Shown in pieces: positions 21,245-35,700 of a stretch of DNA of 64,000 bases (within the stretch, counting starts at the first letter, position 1; each line of letters begins with the position of its first letter). This DNA is from Orthosia cruda. Lineage: Eukaryota > Arthropoda > Insecta > Lepidoptera > Noctuidae. A program made the position numbers and the translations under genes. The stretch is taken from the NCBI GenBank assembly GCA_964057195.1, contig OZ059825.1:2976001-3040000 (forward strand), read 5' to 3'. The notes under the pieces are model-generated. The model did not search any database, was not told the origin of the DNA, and worked only from the letters and a program-made list of their open reading frames with translations.

Positions 21245-22821
21245 TAACGTCAGTTAGTTCAAAAGAAACTGCATCACAGTACAGGGTAGGTTTCAACCAA
21301 CCCATGTGTTTTTTGATGCAAAAGAGTTTATGGTCGTCGTGGTGACCATTTAAACATGTCTTACACTCATCAGTAAAACTTAACGGAAGCCCGATGTGTT
21401 TAAGCTACTTTGTGCTATAATGCTGTTTCTTTAAACGTCAGTGACTTAACTTATGAAAATTCGGCCCAAGGCGGCCGTATTGTGGAATGAGAGTAGTTCT
21501 ATAAAAATGGAATACCACATTTCCTCCAGATATTGAAACAATTTTTATATCGGGACTTATATTGATAATTTTAGCTGTTAACATTGAGAACACCATTTGT
21601 GGATCACAGATTATAAACACCATGTATACATATTTAAATTAACGTACGCGGGCTGTACAGGTGTTGCTTTACTAGTGCACAATTAATCATTGGGTTTTTT
21701 TTATTTATTTTTTAGCTTGCTTGAATGTCCCTCTGCGGGGCTATAGACTCCTCCATTGGCTTAAAATTAGCAGTAAATAAAAAAATAAAAAGTACCGTAG
21801 TCAGTGTATAACGACAAGCGAGCAGTCAGCGTGCGTATGCGTACATCATGCGGGCCGCCCGCTTGTAGCACGTGGTAATCATGCGGTAAGCGAGATCTCA
21901 ATTGTCGAGTGGTACGATGGCTGTAAGCTCGCTTATAGCAAGCAGTCTGCTAATTTGCGTTGCCAATGAAAAGTATGTTAATAGAGGACGTCCTGAAGCT
22001 CACATTTCAAGGAACATTTGTCGGGTGGGAGCGGTGTCGTAATATCTGGAGGTAATACAACTTTAAGGCCGTAAAAATGTATGCTTGTGTGATATCTAGG
22101 CCCAAAGTGATGGTTGTTATTCTATGTGAATATCGTAATAAGGTTGGGGTTGAGGTGATTTCAGCTCTTATGTGTTTGGTTGTTTTTATAGACATAATTA
22201 ATTATATGTTACGGCCTTGAAGTTCTATGACTACATGTCCGGACACATTGTATAGATATCTAGAAGAGGGACGTAGTTATGCGAAAACGTTCCAACCCAC
22301 AAGTCACTCAGAAATGAGATAAAGTGACTGGTATACCTTTTTTGACACCTTACATCGTTCTAGCAAAAACATTCGTCTAACTTGAATATATTCTAGGAAA
22401 GTTGTGCACTAATAAAGTAAGACCGAATATTTTTAAAGAATCCGAGCAGTGTAGCTTTGACAATATGTACTTTACGTATTGGACGGGGAATTGAGTTTTG
22501 GCAGGCTGTGTGCTGTTGTGCTTCAGCATAAAACGTAACGCTGGCACTACACTTGGCATATTTGGCCAATACAAAACGTACCTTACTGCTATTGAAATAA
22601 AGTTTAATTTGTAATATAAAACGTTTGTTCAAATACGCCAAGCTTAACATTTCTGGCTATTGATGAAAACCAGCGCTGTGAGTATGTCTCACACACCAGT
22701 CCCAGCATTATGCTTAGCGATGGCCGTTTTGCACGGATGTGACGCATATTTTTCCTATTTATATTTAAGTTTTCCGGTTGTTATAATATTATTTTTAATA
22801 CTATCTTTCTTCTTTTAAAAG

Positions 22822-22964
22822 TTAATGATGCTAAAGTTGAAAAAGCCGATATGCATAAAGTCATAGACCAACGAGACAGTCAACCATTTAAGGACCCTAG
22901 TTACATTCGAGCCGAATATTTGATCACTTTTTGGCGGGCTACCAAAACTGGTCCAAACCTTTAA
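22822..22964 (+). other. unassigned short open frame with a splice-like start (weak)
   Basis: After a pyrimidine-rich tract and AAAAG, an open frame of 47 codons reads VNDAKVEKADMHKVIDQRDS.. and ends in TAA at 22962-22964. No family recognised. It may be chance; see findings. Confidence 0.15.
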
Positions 22965-24667
22965 CTGGAACTTCGGTTGCTTACTTCGCTGGCTTGTTAG
23001 TAACCAACATCGCGATGAAATAACTTCACCGTTTCTTTATGGTATGCGTCATACTTTGCGCAAATACTTGTTCATTCTTTTTCACCATAAAATGGTAATT
23101 CGACCGAAAGTTAGTTCTCTGCAACTTCTAAAGCACGACAGTACATGGTCTTGGAATGCACTGTACAGTTTGGGGTTGTATTCCTATTCAACAATCAATA
23201 GTAATAGATACGATTTCTATAATTGTAAATATCGTGTATATTTTATTATTGTAAGTGACAGATAATGCAATACAGATAGCGCAAGTTTTTATTTGTAATA
23301 TACATAGATGTGTTCGTTCACTGGTTATTTGCGAAAAGTCCACAAAAAACGTACATATATAGGCTAAGTTACGTCAAGATTAATCTGGTAAAAATTACTT
23401 TATTTGAAAATTTTCTTGGGATTTTTTTTTTCTGTTGTATGAAAGTACAAAACAGTAGTTTAATATTACCTCTAATGGTTTTCTGGCTTGTTTTTGTATC
23501 TCTAAACTCCTAAATGTATCCTAGAACAACACTTGAAAATAAAATGCATGTTGGACTTTCATATCTATGGTCGCATATTCTGACCAGTGAACGAACCCTA
23601 AAAAATTAAATTATAAGTACTTTGATTTGTAACAAATAGAGCGTCATAGTGTTTACAGCTTATATATTATTATTATTGTAGTATTTAATTGTACATTTCT
23701 TTTTTAATATTTTGACCAAATGTATAGATTAAATTCGGTATATATTTTTTTGGTTCGCTTCGGGTGTACGAGTGTTGTAACTCGACTATCTTGACTTTAG
23801 TCGAATAGTTGACTTATTAGTCGATTCAGTCAACTAAACTAGACATAGTAGATTTTTGAATAGCTTGGTATATCGACTTAATAGTTTTCGTCAGTTTAGT
23901 TGTCTGAAAATCGATTCGTACAATTTTGTACATACAAACGTGTTGAACGTTGGATAGTTTTTGTTCAAATATTATTTACAATTTGTTTTTATTACGTTAA
24001 TTTGAAATACAAATATGAGCCATAATCGACTATAATGTACATGTTCACAAGAGTAAATTCGGCATGAAATATTTTTAGGAACATATTTATAGCAATCGCT
24101 TGGAATACAAGAACTATCCGTTTTGAAGGCTATTTGAAGCAACGTTTGTGATTAGCACCGCGTGTCCCACGCTGGGCGCCAGTAAGCGGTTGATCAGAGA
24201 CATGACTTTGCAAGGTTACACAAGATACTTTCTTATTACGATTGTTTGTGGCAGGGCCCATTCGAAATATCTTTCTTTGACGATCTTTTTCTAAATATTC
24301 TTCTCGTGTAAGTATCTTTATTTATTTTCTCTTTACCTTCTCTGAGAATAATTCAAAAATATTTTTGCAACAAATGTCATGTCACTGAGCAAGCGACATT
24401 AGCGCCCTCTAGTCCGCGCGCCAACCTACGTGCAACCGCGTTAGTTAAGGCGAGACTATATTTAAATAAATCTATTTAATAAACAACGATTAACTTGTTT
24501 TCTATTATATTATTGCAATAATTATTATTTTATTGTGTATTATATGGATCAAATTTTATTTTTGGTGTTTTATTATCTACCATACCTTGCCTTATTAAAT
24601 ACTTAGGTACATATGATCATGATTTACTCTGGTCTGGTTTAAACTTACACCACACGCCTTATCAATA

Positions 24668-24740
24668 AGTAGTTTCTACCAGCGGCGGCTTCGTCCGCGT
24701 GAAAGATGAAAATTTTATCCTAATAAAATTATAATTATTC
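24668..24740 (+). repeat. retroelement 5' block fragment
   Basis: CAGCGGCGGCTTCGTCCGCG, the typical opening of the family also seen at 28133 and 32118, followed by AT-rich DNA. Confidence 0.4.
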
Positions 24741-26099
24741 CCGGGATTCATTAATTATATCAATATACACAATAGGAAATTCTATTCAAATTGTAAAAAA
24801 AAACCTAAAATAACCAAATATCCCGCACTTAATAGGTAGGTATTGAATTGTCTTGTTTAGAGATATGTAAAATATTCAATAGGTTTATAACACTATTTAT
24901 ATCATTTGTGTTTTTATTAGGTGCGTACAGTTCTTCCATAAGCCATGTTTAGTAGACGCTAAACAAGGCTTCGTTTCTTTCTTCGTTTAGCTCCAAACAC
25001 AAGATTTTTCATAGCCTAATTCAAATCATATTTTTAGCGCTATCCTAAACTTACCTAAACCGCACCCCGCAATACCCAAACTAAAGGCATAGCACGTATT
25101 TGTTTAAACTTTTGTATGGTGTTTCGAGTTTATTATTACGAATACGTACGCGACTACGCGCAAAATTATAAACTTAAATGCTATATTTCGCGTATCGCAA
25201 AGAAAAAATACAATTACCTGTGCAGCATGATACTCAGTTGTTAGAACTTTTGTTGTAAGGTATAACTACTCCCTATCTCTATGCATATAGGAAATGATTT
25301 GAAAACTTAAATCTTTTATTGAAAGAGTTACGAGCCATTTTCAGTTTTCCATTGTTCCACAGTACCTATCTGTTAGCATTTTCACTAATATAAAGTGAAG
25401 ATAGTACTAATAAAGAAACACTAAATTATTTAAATTTAAATATTTTATTATTGTTATGACACGAATTATAAGGAAATACCTACTGCATACCTATTCCATA
25501 ACTCTAAAGTGTTAGCGTTTTGGTACATAGCAATGAATTCAAATACAATATCCACCCAGCGAAAATAAAAAACTTTAGAATTATCAAAGGTTATGTGAAA
25601 AATAATTATATCCCTACTGGACTAATTGGTGTGATTTATTTATTGAAATTAAAATTGAACTCCCAATGTCACCTACTGGACAAAATCCACAATTGGTTGA
25701 TATCTTTTCGGCAACTCTACATCATAACTACCATACTAAGTATAACAACACTCCCTTACCCTTCTTGATAGGCATATTCTTTATAACCGTCGTCGTAATA
25801 CTGTAATTCCCCAGTCCCTTCAATTTAAACATTAATTTACAAATAGGATTTTCTTCTGCTTCAGCGGTCCTTTTCAATATTATAAACTAACTGACGCGGT
25901 AAACGTTGTTTTGTCATATAAATTATTTCAGTGATTTCCAATAATTTTGCACACACTGAGTAGGTATAACTGTATTTTTAACTGTCGTTTAATTATGGAA
26001 TGGTTTATACAGGTAACGCAATGGTTGATGTTGGCGGGAGCTCGTGACACGTTGAATACTATTTATTCATATGAGATCACTTAATTAACTGTACCTGAG

Positions 26100-26690
26100 A
26101 AATATCTTGAGCAAAATAGCTCCTACCTACGCTTCCCTACCGTACATACCTACCTGCCCTACTCTACATACCTACCAACCTACCTGCCCTACTCTACATA
26201 CCTACCAACCTACCTGCCCTACTCTACATACCTACCCTACCCTACATACCTAACCACCATTTTTTTTTGGTCTTATCCCATCTCCGCATTGCCTTTGTAA
26301 TAAAACCGGTTTGGGGCATATCGGTTGGATGGTTTCAAAGTCTATAACGGACATAAGTAGAAACATTTATTGTGTTTTATATATTAGAAATAGCTTGAAT
26401 TTCAGAAAAATCGACAACGCCATCTACTGGCGATACTGGCACCAGCATACAACGCCATGTTCATTTTTGTGTGTGCTTTGTTTCTGTCATGTATCAGAGA
26501 TGGCGCTGTGTTCGCAAAATTTATGGGAAAATGTTTTTTTTTTCGTTGTTTTATTACTTATTATCCTATTCCGGACGAAGATAAATCCAAAAACACATAA
26601 ATCATAAAAAAATGGTCCAGCCGTTCTTAAGTTATAAGTGGTGTAACTATCACGACTTTGTTTTATATTTATATAAGATTAAAACACTAC
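26100..26690 (+). repeat. retroelement fragment with internal (CCTAC)n array
   Basis: CTACCTACGC-type repeats at 26113-26262, including a 41-bp-like unit (CTACATACCTACCAACCTAC) duplicated, then T-run, then GTCCAGCCGTTCTTAAGTTA at about 26614. Same architecture as 6586-6915. Confidence 0.65.
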
Positions 26691-27331
26691 TCTTAATATC
26701 TATACAGTAAGTCAACGAGAATACAAAAACTATCTATTGAACTTCCTAATTACTTGTGGTTACGGAACTATAGAAGAACTTCTTAAAATTTAAGTTTAAC
26801 TTTTAAACTCATATACCTCAAGCATACCACAATCACTCAAACACTCTCAACTCAACACAAGCACACCACACAAAACACTCATGTAAACGTCACCATGTTA
26901 TTGTCATGTACCTAACGGTACATGTGCAGGATGTATTTTTTTTATCCAACTTCCCTTCTTTATATCCCCTCAGCTGACGACGTCGTTTGTGTCCATATTT
27001 TTTGGGAGATGTCTATCACATCTTTGGAGAAAGTTGTTCATTTCCAAGGACAGAAGCAGTTTTTCATATAGGATCACACCTATCCGTTACATCCTATATA
27101 ATGTTCCCAAAATCAAAAAGGATGACAATTTCAGTTTAAAAAAATAAAACTACAACGGCTTTATTTCAAAAATAATATATTTTGTACAATGTTTGTGTGA
27201 AAACGAACTATTGCATCTGAATACAAAACGTTAGAATGTAGTACGGAATAGAAGTATGCTTATTTACTGCTGGCAAGAAATTTGAAAATAAGCGATTGAA
27301 GAATATTGATAGCTTCGGGAAGTTCGCCTCT

Positions 27332-27478
27332 TATAGTGCTCGCCAAACTTTTTGGCCGCCCTGAGGTTGTCTACAATGGCTGCGCAGTAGTAAATCTCAT
27401 ACAAAAACAGCACCGTCTCGTGCCATGCGCATTGGAAAGCCAACTTCAGGTCGGCCCAGAAGTTTGGCGATAACTATA
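27332..27478. mobile_element. MITE with TATAGT ends
   Basis: Imperfect inverted termini: TATAGTGCTCGCCAAACTTT and its complement ending GGCGATAACTATA. Termini resemble those at 47623-47847. Confidence 0.55.
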
Positions 27479-28132
27479 CATGGGACTTAAACGTAACAGT
27501 CGAAATGTAGGTGTACGTACTATAGGTGCACCTACATTTTATACAGGCGTGTTGTAAATGTGTAAGTGCTCTTAAAATTAAACAAAGAGTTTGTCTGGGG
27601 ACGATTATACTGGGGGTCTCAGAATAAACTTAACTTTTTTAGATGCACAAAAATTTACAATTAAATTTGTAAATTTTGTATGCACCTACTCAACTTCTAA
27701 GGCGCATTTTCTTGAATGTTAGAGATCGCTTTGAAGAGTGCCAGAGCCGTGAAGGACGAAATTTGACTAATGTTAATTTCAAAAAGTAATAAGCCGCTGT
27801 TTTCAGTCACTGATTTTGTAATTCAACGTGTATATATAAATATATGTCATGTATATTGTTTATGCTTCTACAAAAGTTAGTTTTTCCTGAGACACCCTAC
27901 ACAGTCCCGATTCGTAGAAGAAATTATAATTATCGTATCCTATCCTATCGTATCGAACTGTTTCACAGTTTTATAAGTGTCGAGAATCTAGCCAGTAAAT
28001 GTGACTTCTAGGGGTTTCTTCTCATGTCTCCTAGTAAAATGTAAATAAATCTAAAATGGATATAATATTAATAAGGCAAGTTAGATTTATTGCTGTGACA
28101 ACTACAGGTGCTAGATATAAATATAAGTTTTA

Positions 28133-28378
28133 ACTAGCTGTTGCCCGCGACTTCATCTGCATAACATTAGTACTTCTAATATTGTAAGTTTTCCATACAA
28201 ACTTCCACGCTCCCGTTCCATCCCCTTAAGGATGATTGCCGGGATAAAACTATCCTATGTCCTTCCCAGGGTCTAAAAATATCTCCATACCAAATTTCAT
28301 CTAAAATGTTCAGCGGTTTAAGCGTGAAAAGGTAACAGACAGAGTTAAATTTGCATCAATAATATTAGTATGGATCAC
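28133..28378 (+). repeat. lepidopteran retroelement copy
   Basis: It opens TAGCTGTTGCCCGCGACTTC, has CGGGATAAAACTATCCTATG and TACCAAATTTCATCTAAAAT, and ends AATATTAGTATGGATC. This is a standard moth/butterfly repeat ending. Confidence 0.75.
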
Positions 28379-30455
28379 ATGGAAACTTATCACTAAAGGC
28401 GAAAATCATAACCAGGAGATACACAATTTTATCATTATTAATATATTGACCTTGCCAGCAGTTTAACAATTGGTCTATTATAAAAATATATTTTAAATAA
28501 CATAATTTAAAGCGATAAATATAAAAACAATCACATAACTAACATGTAAACACTTTTCTTTGGTAATTATTTAATAGGCGTACGTCACATGTGTTCAACA
28601 AAACGGGATAAGCTACTTCAATCAAAATAAATAAATAAGAAACAAACAACTCAACACATTTTGAAATTATTGCAGATCTATTAAAAATTGAAAGAATCTC
28701 ATCATTTGATTGTCTTTTAATATACTTAAAATTATAATGAGTAAGTTAATAAATCTGCGATTATCTCAAAACGAAACTACAAAAACTATCTTTAATTCTT
28801 TTACATCAATTAACAACAAATCAGCATTTTATAATTAAAAATAATCAACATACACAAGGCATTACAGAACTACACCATAAACTATTTCAAGTTTCTATTT
28901 TATTTTAAAAGATGTGTTCATTGTCACTGGATTATTGCAAACACCAATCTTGCGATATTGCCTCGATATATTGTGAACTGATCATTTCAAATTCAATAAA
29001 TTACATCCAAATTCGATAGTTTACAATATATCGGTGTCTTACCGGGAAGAGTTTACAATCTTACGTGATTTATTATAAACATACGGTGTTTGCAATAACC
29101 CGTTACGTTTATATTGCTAATCTGCTGCTTACAACTAGTAAGAGATATAATGACCCTAGTTAAAAATTGAAACTATTTTTTTTATCATGTCATGCTATAC
29201 CATTTACATTTTCAACTCTATCATCAAGATGGTAACAATTATAATCGTACATTCTTTGCAACTTACGTATATAAAAGTGCAAGGTATGTGACATGGTGGC
29301 ACCAGACTGTCATATTGGAATAAGCCATTAGGCACATTTGATTGGCTATCTTAAACGGGCTAAGCCCATCAGGTTGGCTAGACCTCACTTGAGCAGTCTG
29401 CTTACCTATGGCCCAGTTCAGTGAATAATAAATCAAATTATCAGTGTCATAAATTGCAAACTTGTACGAACATTAAGCAACTGTTAGGCGGGTTCACGCG
29501 ATTTACTCTGCACTTTATTACAGATATAATAAAGCTTATTATTCAATGACTGCCGAGCCCCGTCACTTACCAAAAGCGAGCATATTTCCTTGTACAATAC
29601 AATGAGGAATAGAGCCTCAAGCCTACAAGCTACAGCCTAGTCTAGTTACAAACTACAATAAATAAAATCAACAACATAACAGCGAATATCGGGATTTAAT
29701 ACGAAAATCGTTTTTCAACAGCCTCGATCATTCCTTACTTTATCCTTTAATATCTGACTAGTAACACACTGTTTAGGACGTTCAAAGGGAAGACGGCCTA
29801 TGGCCTGTTTCGCCAGATAAGTATCAGTTAACTTATCTGGTAGATATTAGGTTTTTTTTATATGTGAAACATCTAATGCAGCGGGCCAAACAAAAAACTT
29901 GTCTGTAGCGTTAACGCCAGACGCAATGACATTACCTTTTTTTTTTTGAGTTAATCCCACCGCACTATTCCCAAACCACTGCAACTCCTGAGAGCCAGAA
30001 TCAACAGTGGCGACCACCAGAAAAGCGCCGAAGCAATGAAGCTCGACGAAGTCCCGGAAAATGAATTTAACTGTCTTGGATCCCGCAACGAAATTAATCA
30101 GAAAAGAATAACGGAGGAGTAGGAATAAATACAAATTTCCACTTCCCTCCATATCAAGCAGCAGACAGAACAAACAAGGCCAATAGGCACAAAGGGTCGT
30201 TTACAACTGGGATAAGCCCAGTTGCCTGACATTACGTGACCAGAAAGGACACGTAATGTCAAGCGCTACTGCGATCGAAGTACTTTGCCTGGAACGTGTA
30301 CCTCTGTCACAGATAGGATGCCCGTCCCAGCAGTGAGTACATTATAAGGCTGATGATGGTGTATTTTACGACGCTTAAGACCTTCTTTCCGCGAATTTCA
30401 AGTGTCGCCGATCACGTTCAGTGCCGTAGCGTGTATGGAAAGTATTTTGTCTAGG

Positions 30456-30610
30456 CCCCCAGCAGCCTAATAGCGTAAGTGATTCGGCAAGGCAAAGGAA
30501 TTGTCCCTATCAATCGACCATTCATTTAGACGGAAATCCACAACGCGTCTTTCATTTCGCACATGATTAGTCGATTGATGGAATCAAATTCTTCTCCTTG
30601 TGAAATTCAC
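30456..30610. mobile_element. hairpin MITE family C, copy 1 (diverged)
   Basis: AGCAGCCTAATAGCGTAAGT, GATTCGGCAAGGCAAAG and TAGACGGAAATCCA match the copies at 58733 and 60783. Arms are partly eroded. Confidence 0.7.
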
Positions 30611-32117
30611 TTATGCAAGTAGATCGGCTGTTGGTGTGGCGATGCTCTCTCTTTCGCCGCGTTGGGGTTTCGATGTTTCACATAGGAACATTTTTCTTAT
30701 CTGGGCACTGTGAAACAGACCCTCAAACTTACATTTTAAAAGGTTCTAGTCACTTTGGCTTATCTCTTAATAAAAATAACAATTTATTGACGATTGCCTT
30801 ATGTCAAGCAACCATTTTTATACTATCCAAAATTTTTGGTTAACGCCCCTTTATCAAATAATTTTTAAAGGAAGAAGGCCATATTATGGCAAGCAACCTT
30901 TTTACTAATACCAAAATTTTTGGTTATCGCCCCTCTATCAGGTTCTCCGAAGACATTTTTAATTTAAAACAGTCCCTTCCAAAGCAAGGTACGTTATTTA
31001 ATAATTTATCTTATTTAACAATTCAATAGAATGACAAAATAACACATCAAAACTTTTAACAGACCGAATAAGTACTAATGCCATTGAGCATATCTTTTGT
31101 TTAAACAAATTGTTTGACTAGTGGCTACTAGATGAGTTTTATATTATATATTTTTTATCTCTAGATATGTAGCTCTCCTATGAGATTTAACTATTAAAAA
31201 TTTCGTTTAGAAAATTATTTACTTACTTTATAATCTATGGTAAAGTGCAACTATTTTTTTTTCAATATGGCGCAGCAGTAAAATGGCGGGAAACTTTACT
31301 CTGAAAGGCGGAACACGATTCTATAAAAAAATATTTTGTGCTTAAAACGCAGTTACTAGATTTGCGAAGAGAATTGACGAAACTTCGAAAGTTGCTAAGG
31401 TATTAAGATATTGGAAACAACTATATACCTACGTGTTTATAATAATAAAAGTCGATACCGTCCTATCTCAGCAAGGCACACCACTATAGGTCCGGTCTAC
31501 GCACGAGCCCATTCAATTTAGTATAAATATCTTACTTAAGCTTATCTACTTTAAACGTTTTTATTACAAGTGTACCTTCACGACCGTTATCCCTTAGGGA
31601 GTGAGCACAGCTCCTAGCGATGCCAACACTTTGGTCGGTAATATTGAACTACACTATGACCTTTTTATAGTCTGCGATTCTGACGTTGAACGTCCAAAAA
31701 GTCGCTGACTTTGGAGTTTATATTCAATATCTATTATTTTTGGATACAAAGGTAACTTCTTCCGATTTCCCGCCACATTGCGAAGCTTACGCGTGATTTG
31801 ATACCGCCAGCTAAGTCGGTACAGTTGCGATGTTGGTCGTATGCCTCCAATCTCTCCCATTATTGCTGTCGCTCCAATATCTTTCCTGAAAAATAAAATG
31901 AAATATTTATTTAGTTTAGAATTACAGATGTTAATATTTAACCCCGATACCGTATCAGGCATACTTTGATAAGCCGGTATGACTATGAAGGGAGTGAGCA
32001 CTGACTGAATTATAGAGAAACATGCAAGATGACATTTGTTAGTTGAACACGCAGAGCCTGGCTGCGTGACAAGTTGTTGAATTAGGGCAGATGATTTGCC
32101 TCATATATTTTCGAACT

Positions 32118-32430
32118 AGCTTCTCCCAGCGGCTTCGCAATGTCGAAAAATATCCCGAAGGATCATATTCCCGGCATAAAAAGTATGCTATGTGCTATTC
32201 CTGACTATAAATAAAATAAAATTGTTTATTGATACAAAATACAGGTTTATCATACTTATTGAAGCCCTGGCTCCTGTGCTAGGTAGCAACCTGTGTTACA
32301 GAAGCCAAACTATAATCTATCTCTGTGCCAATTTGATCCAGATCCGTCCAGCCGTTTGCGCGTGCAGAAGTAACAAACACACACACTCCACTCAAACTTT
32401 CGCCTTTATAATATTGGAAGTATAAGTAAG
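32118..32430 (+). repeat. lepidopteran retroelement copy
   Basis: It opens AACTAGCTTCTCCCAGCGGC, contains TCCCGGCATAAAAAGTATGC and ATCCGTCCAGCCGTTTGCGC, and ends TTTATAATATTGGAAGTATA. Immediately downstream of Uck exon 6b. Confidence 0.65.
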
Positions 32431-32637
32431 ATTGTGTTCCAACATCTTCACCTTTGCTCAATCCTTTCTTTTGGTCACTTTTTCTAGTAACACCCCAAAA
32501 ACTAGCCATGTAAAACGAGGTGATCCACTATAAAGTTGTCCCTATGGCTTAGAACTGGCCTTAAAAATATAAAACCTTAGATTACTTCTCATAAAAAGTT
32601 TGATGAGCTCCACCAACCATTTAGGTACCTAATAAGT

Positions 32638-32786
32638 CTAATGCGGCCGGCCCCCTTTCCCGGCACGCTGCGGACTCCCCGGCACCGACGACTGAGAGGA
32701 GAGCCCGAGTTCCAGCGCGATGTTCTTGTCCATAGGGCTCCGCTTCAGATAGTCCGATATGTGCTGAACTATTAGCTCGATTGCCA
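32638..32786 (-). CDS. Uck: Uck alternative last exon 6b
   Basis: Acceptor AATTTGCAG before 32786. It reads V-AIELIVQHISDYLKRSPM.. to GKGGRPH and TAG at 32640-32638. The C-terminal RPH resembles the end of vertebrate UCK2 as I recall it. It lies 8.2 kb beyond exon 6a and is GC-rich compared with its surroundings, which supports real coding sequence. Confidence 0.88.
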
Positions 32787-35700
32787 CTGCAAATTAAAAA
32801 AGAAAGTTAGCTATTTTACTGACACATTGACACACTTGTATGTGTGACGAATATTCTCAGATTTAAATCTAACTAGATGACGCGATTGTATGTACTTCAC
32901 GTGCCAAAAAACGGAGTTAAGTTACGATCAATGATCGTAATCTGAGCTTTGCATTTAGTTTTATCGGCACCGGAAATCCACCGAAATCCAGAAAAATGCC
33001 TTTTTATGCCATATTGAGCTGTAAATAATGTATAAAAAAAGTTGGCCGAGGCATTGGAAATGTTTTCTTTCATTGGTAAATAAATTTGTTTTTAAATTAT
33101 TTGTGAAAAAGTGGCACGCCTGGTTTTCATACAGATGGAGGGACTTGCGTTATCTAGTTAGATTTATGTCTGTGGATGAACTGATGAAGTACCTACGTCG
33201 TGAATCGCAAAAAAGTAAAAATAAAATGCTAAATGAAGTCAATGTATTGTTATGTATGTATGGTAAATACTGACTAAAAATCTAGCTAAAACGATTAAAA
33301 ACTAAACAGTAGTAATAAACTGTAAAATCTGAATCTATGGACTTATGAAGTACTAATTATTCATGGTCTATTTTTTTAACCTAGTCTTTCAGTGTGAGTT
33401 TACGAGTTGCGACCTTAGCCTGACTTTACGAGTTGTATGAGTTTTTATTATATACATAGCCCTGATGGAAATGCATGATGCCTACAACCCCTCGTCATGA
33501 GTCTTCCAAGGTTCTGTATTGCATGATTGAAGTGTAATGAGGTAGCCAACATTTTATAAGACACGATAGTTCTGAATTAGTGTACCAGGTGTAAACGTCG
33601 TGTAAGCTTGCAAAAAGCGCAAAAGAAAGAAAATCGTTAGAGGAAATAGAAATAAATTTGTTTATACATCGAATCCAAACCAGCAACCTAATAGCTTAGC
33701 CAGTACGACAAATACTTTTTAAATAATATTAGTCTTTGCCAAAAATGATTGGACTCTTTCGAAAAGAATATAATACTCACAGCGGATCTTTGTGTCTCTG
33801 AATTGGCTGCAAGACCACGCGCAGTAGCTATTTTTATGTCGGTGTTGAAGGTTAAGATAGCATTGTATAACTGTCTCTTTCACTCGCTTACGTTTGTCGC
33901 ATCGTCCTATCTCGCTAACTCTATGCAGTGTACTCGTTGAAAAACTATTTCTTTCGCAATGGTTGGCAGAACCAACTTCAGAGACACAAAGATCCGCAGT
34001 GACTACTGTATATTCACCTCTCATTGGTGACGGTGTCCGAAAATATACAATTACGCATCTGACTATACACCATTTGAAATAACATTTGACATGTTTCCAA
34101 ATCTTTTTACAGTCCGTTCAACCGATTTTGAGTTCTATCCCGTAAACATAAGGATGACATAAAAAGCATAAACCTGTTACCAAAACCAACTCTTTACTAC
34201 AGCTACCATTTGTCGTATCACCAACGCAATATAAGTCAAAATCGGTTGAACGTAAAATGGGCTAATTTATACGTCTAATGTTATCGCAAATGGAGTTTAT
34301 ATGGGTAGATTATATTTAGAAAGTGACTCCAAAATCCAGCCTTTAGCTCGGGCTTTCTCAGTTCTGGCTAATATAAAGGACAATATTCAGCGATTTTTTT
34401 GCAATTTTCTACTTTTTCTGATAAAAAAAGAAAACGCACATTCAAGTTTGCAAACACTTTATTCCTTTTAAATATACATACATGGCTTCAAATATACATT
34501 ATTTAAAATGTAAATTATACATTAAAGATAGGGAATAAACATTAAACAGATACATGGTTTGTGCTGTTTACGTAATTATTTGTAAAAATATAAATTCGTG
34601 TTAAGAATAAAACAGCCAAAAGAATACTGGGAGAAAAAAATTGTATGCATGATTACCTCTTTTTTAAGTTGTTTAAAAACTAATCAATTCTTAAGTAGGT
34701 AGAGAAGGAACTTAGACAGTATTTAATAATGGACAGAATCATTTTATGATTATAAAAAGGCTGTTTTATACAAAACAAAGACAATATTTAGAGTACATAT
34801 AGAGGACATAACACACATTAATTCGAAGATACAAATCAACGCGACAACTGTCTATAAATGCTATGTAAAATGCTTAAGCGCTACATAATAATAAAATTAT
34901 TATTATAATATGCGATTGTGCATAAACAACATAATACTCCTCTAGGAAATTATCTATGAAATAAAGGACAGACGACGTCTAATTTAAAGTATTTTAAGTA
35001 TATTTTTAGTAAGTTTTAACGATTGTAAAGAACATTACCTAAAGTTTAGGTTTATTATTTTCCCTTGCCTATATTATTCTGTATATTCAATGGTAGGTAA
35101 TAAGAATATCTTTTGCAGCAGAATTGATATGATTTTAGATCAAATTCATTACAATTTATATAACAGTATATGTCATACACAACGAATTAAGTCCATTTGA
35201 GAATTGAGTTTTACCAGAAAATCAATTTACAAGTTTCAGTCAATAGTAATCACAAAAACAAAACAAGTTAATTTGCCAAAATTTAAATTTAAAACAATAA
35301 TATTATTTCTCTATGTTAATTTAGAATTAATTTATAAACTATATTATTTTTCTTAGTTTGAAAGCGCATTTTTGCGGCATCGCGAGTAGATACAGATGAA
35401 TATATATAATTTTAGACAGAACGAGAAATAATAAGATTTCAATTAGACGACACGGTTGGCGTAGTGGTTGAGCGATCGACTGCTGAGCTGCGTGTCGCGG
35501 TTTCGATACCCGCACGGAACAAATATTTGTATGGCCTACAGATTGTTGTTGCGGTTCTGGGTGTCTTGTGTATGTGAGTTTATATGTTTGTAAACTCACC
35601 CACGATACAGGAAGAAATTCCTAGGGTGGGGATAAGTCAAAAAAAATAAACTATAACAATTACTGTGAATCTGTCACGTTCATTGAACAGAAATCTTATT

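Larger units (their letters stand above)
18593..32637. other. hep/Uck convergent intergenic region and 3' UTRs
   Basis: 14 kb with no convincing coding exon. The left part includes the hep 3' UTR of unknown length. Minus-strand polyadenylation motifs (TTTATT on the plus strand) near 31553 and 27170 could end Uck 6b transcripts. Repeats are listed separately. 29790-30340 resembles dispersed repeat DNA I could not classify. 21250-24650 is AT-rich and otherwise featureless. Confidence 0.5.

Noticed and set aside
29847..30173. 108-codon minus-strand frame with hydrophobic segments
   Set aside because: Lies in repeat-like DNA with a homopolymer run; no family resemblance, no splice or promoter context.
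31654..32001. 115-codon minus-strand frame with an acceptor-like start
   Set aside because: No recognisable family, unusual composition and no phase partner in Uck beyond exon 6b's stop.
35460..35530. Functional tRNA gene
   Set aside because: A and B boxes are present but the cloverleaf is degenerate and the copy has a SINE body and A-rich tail.
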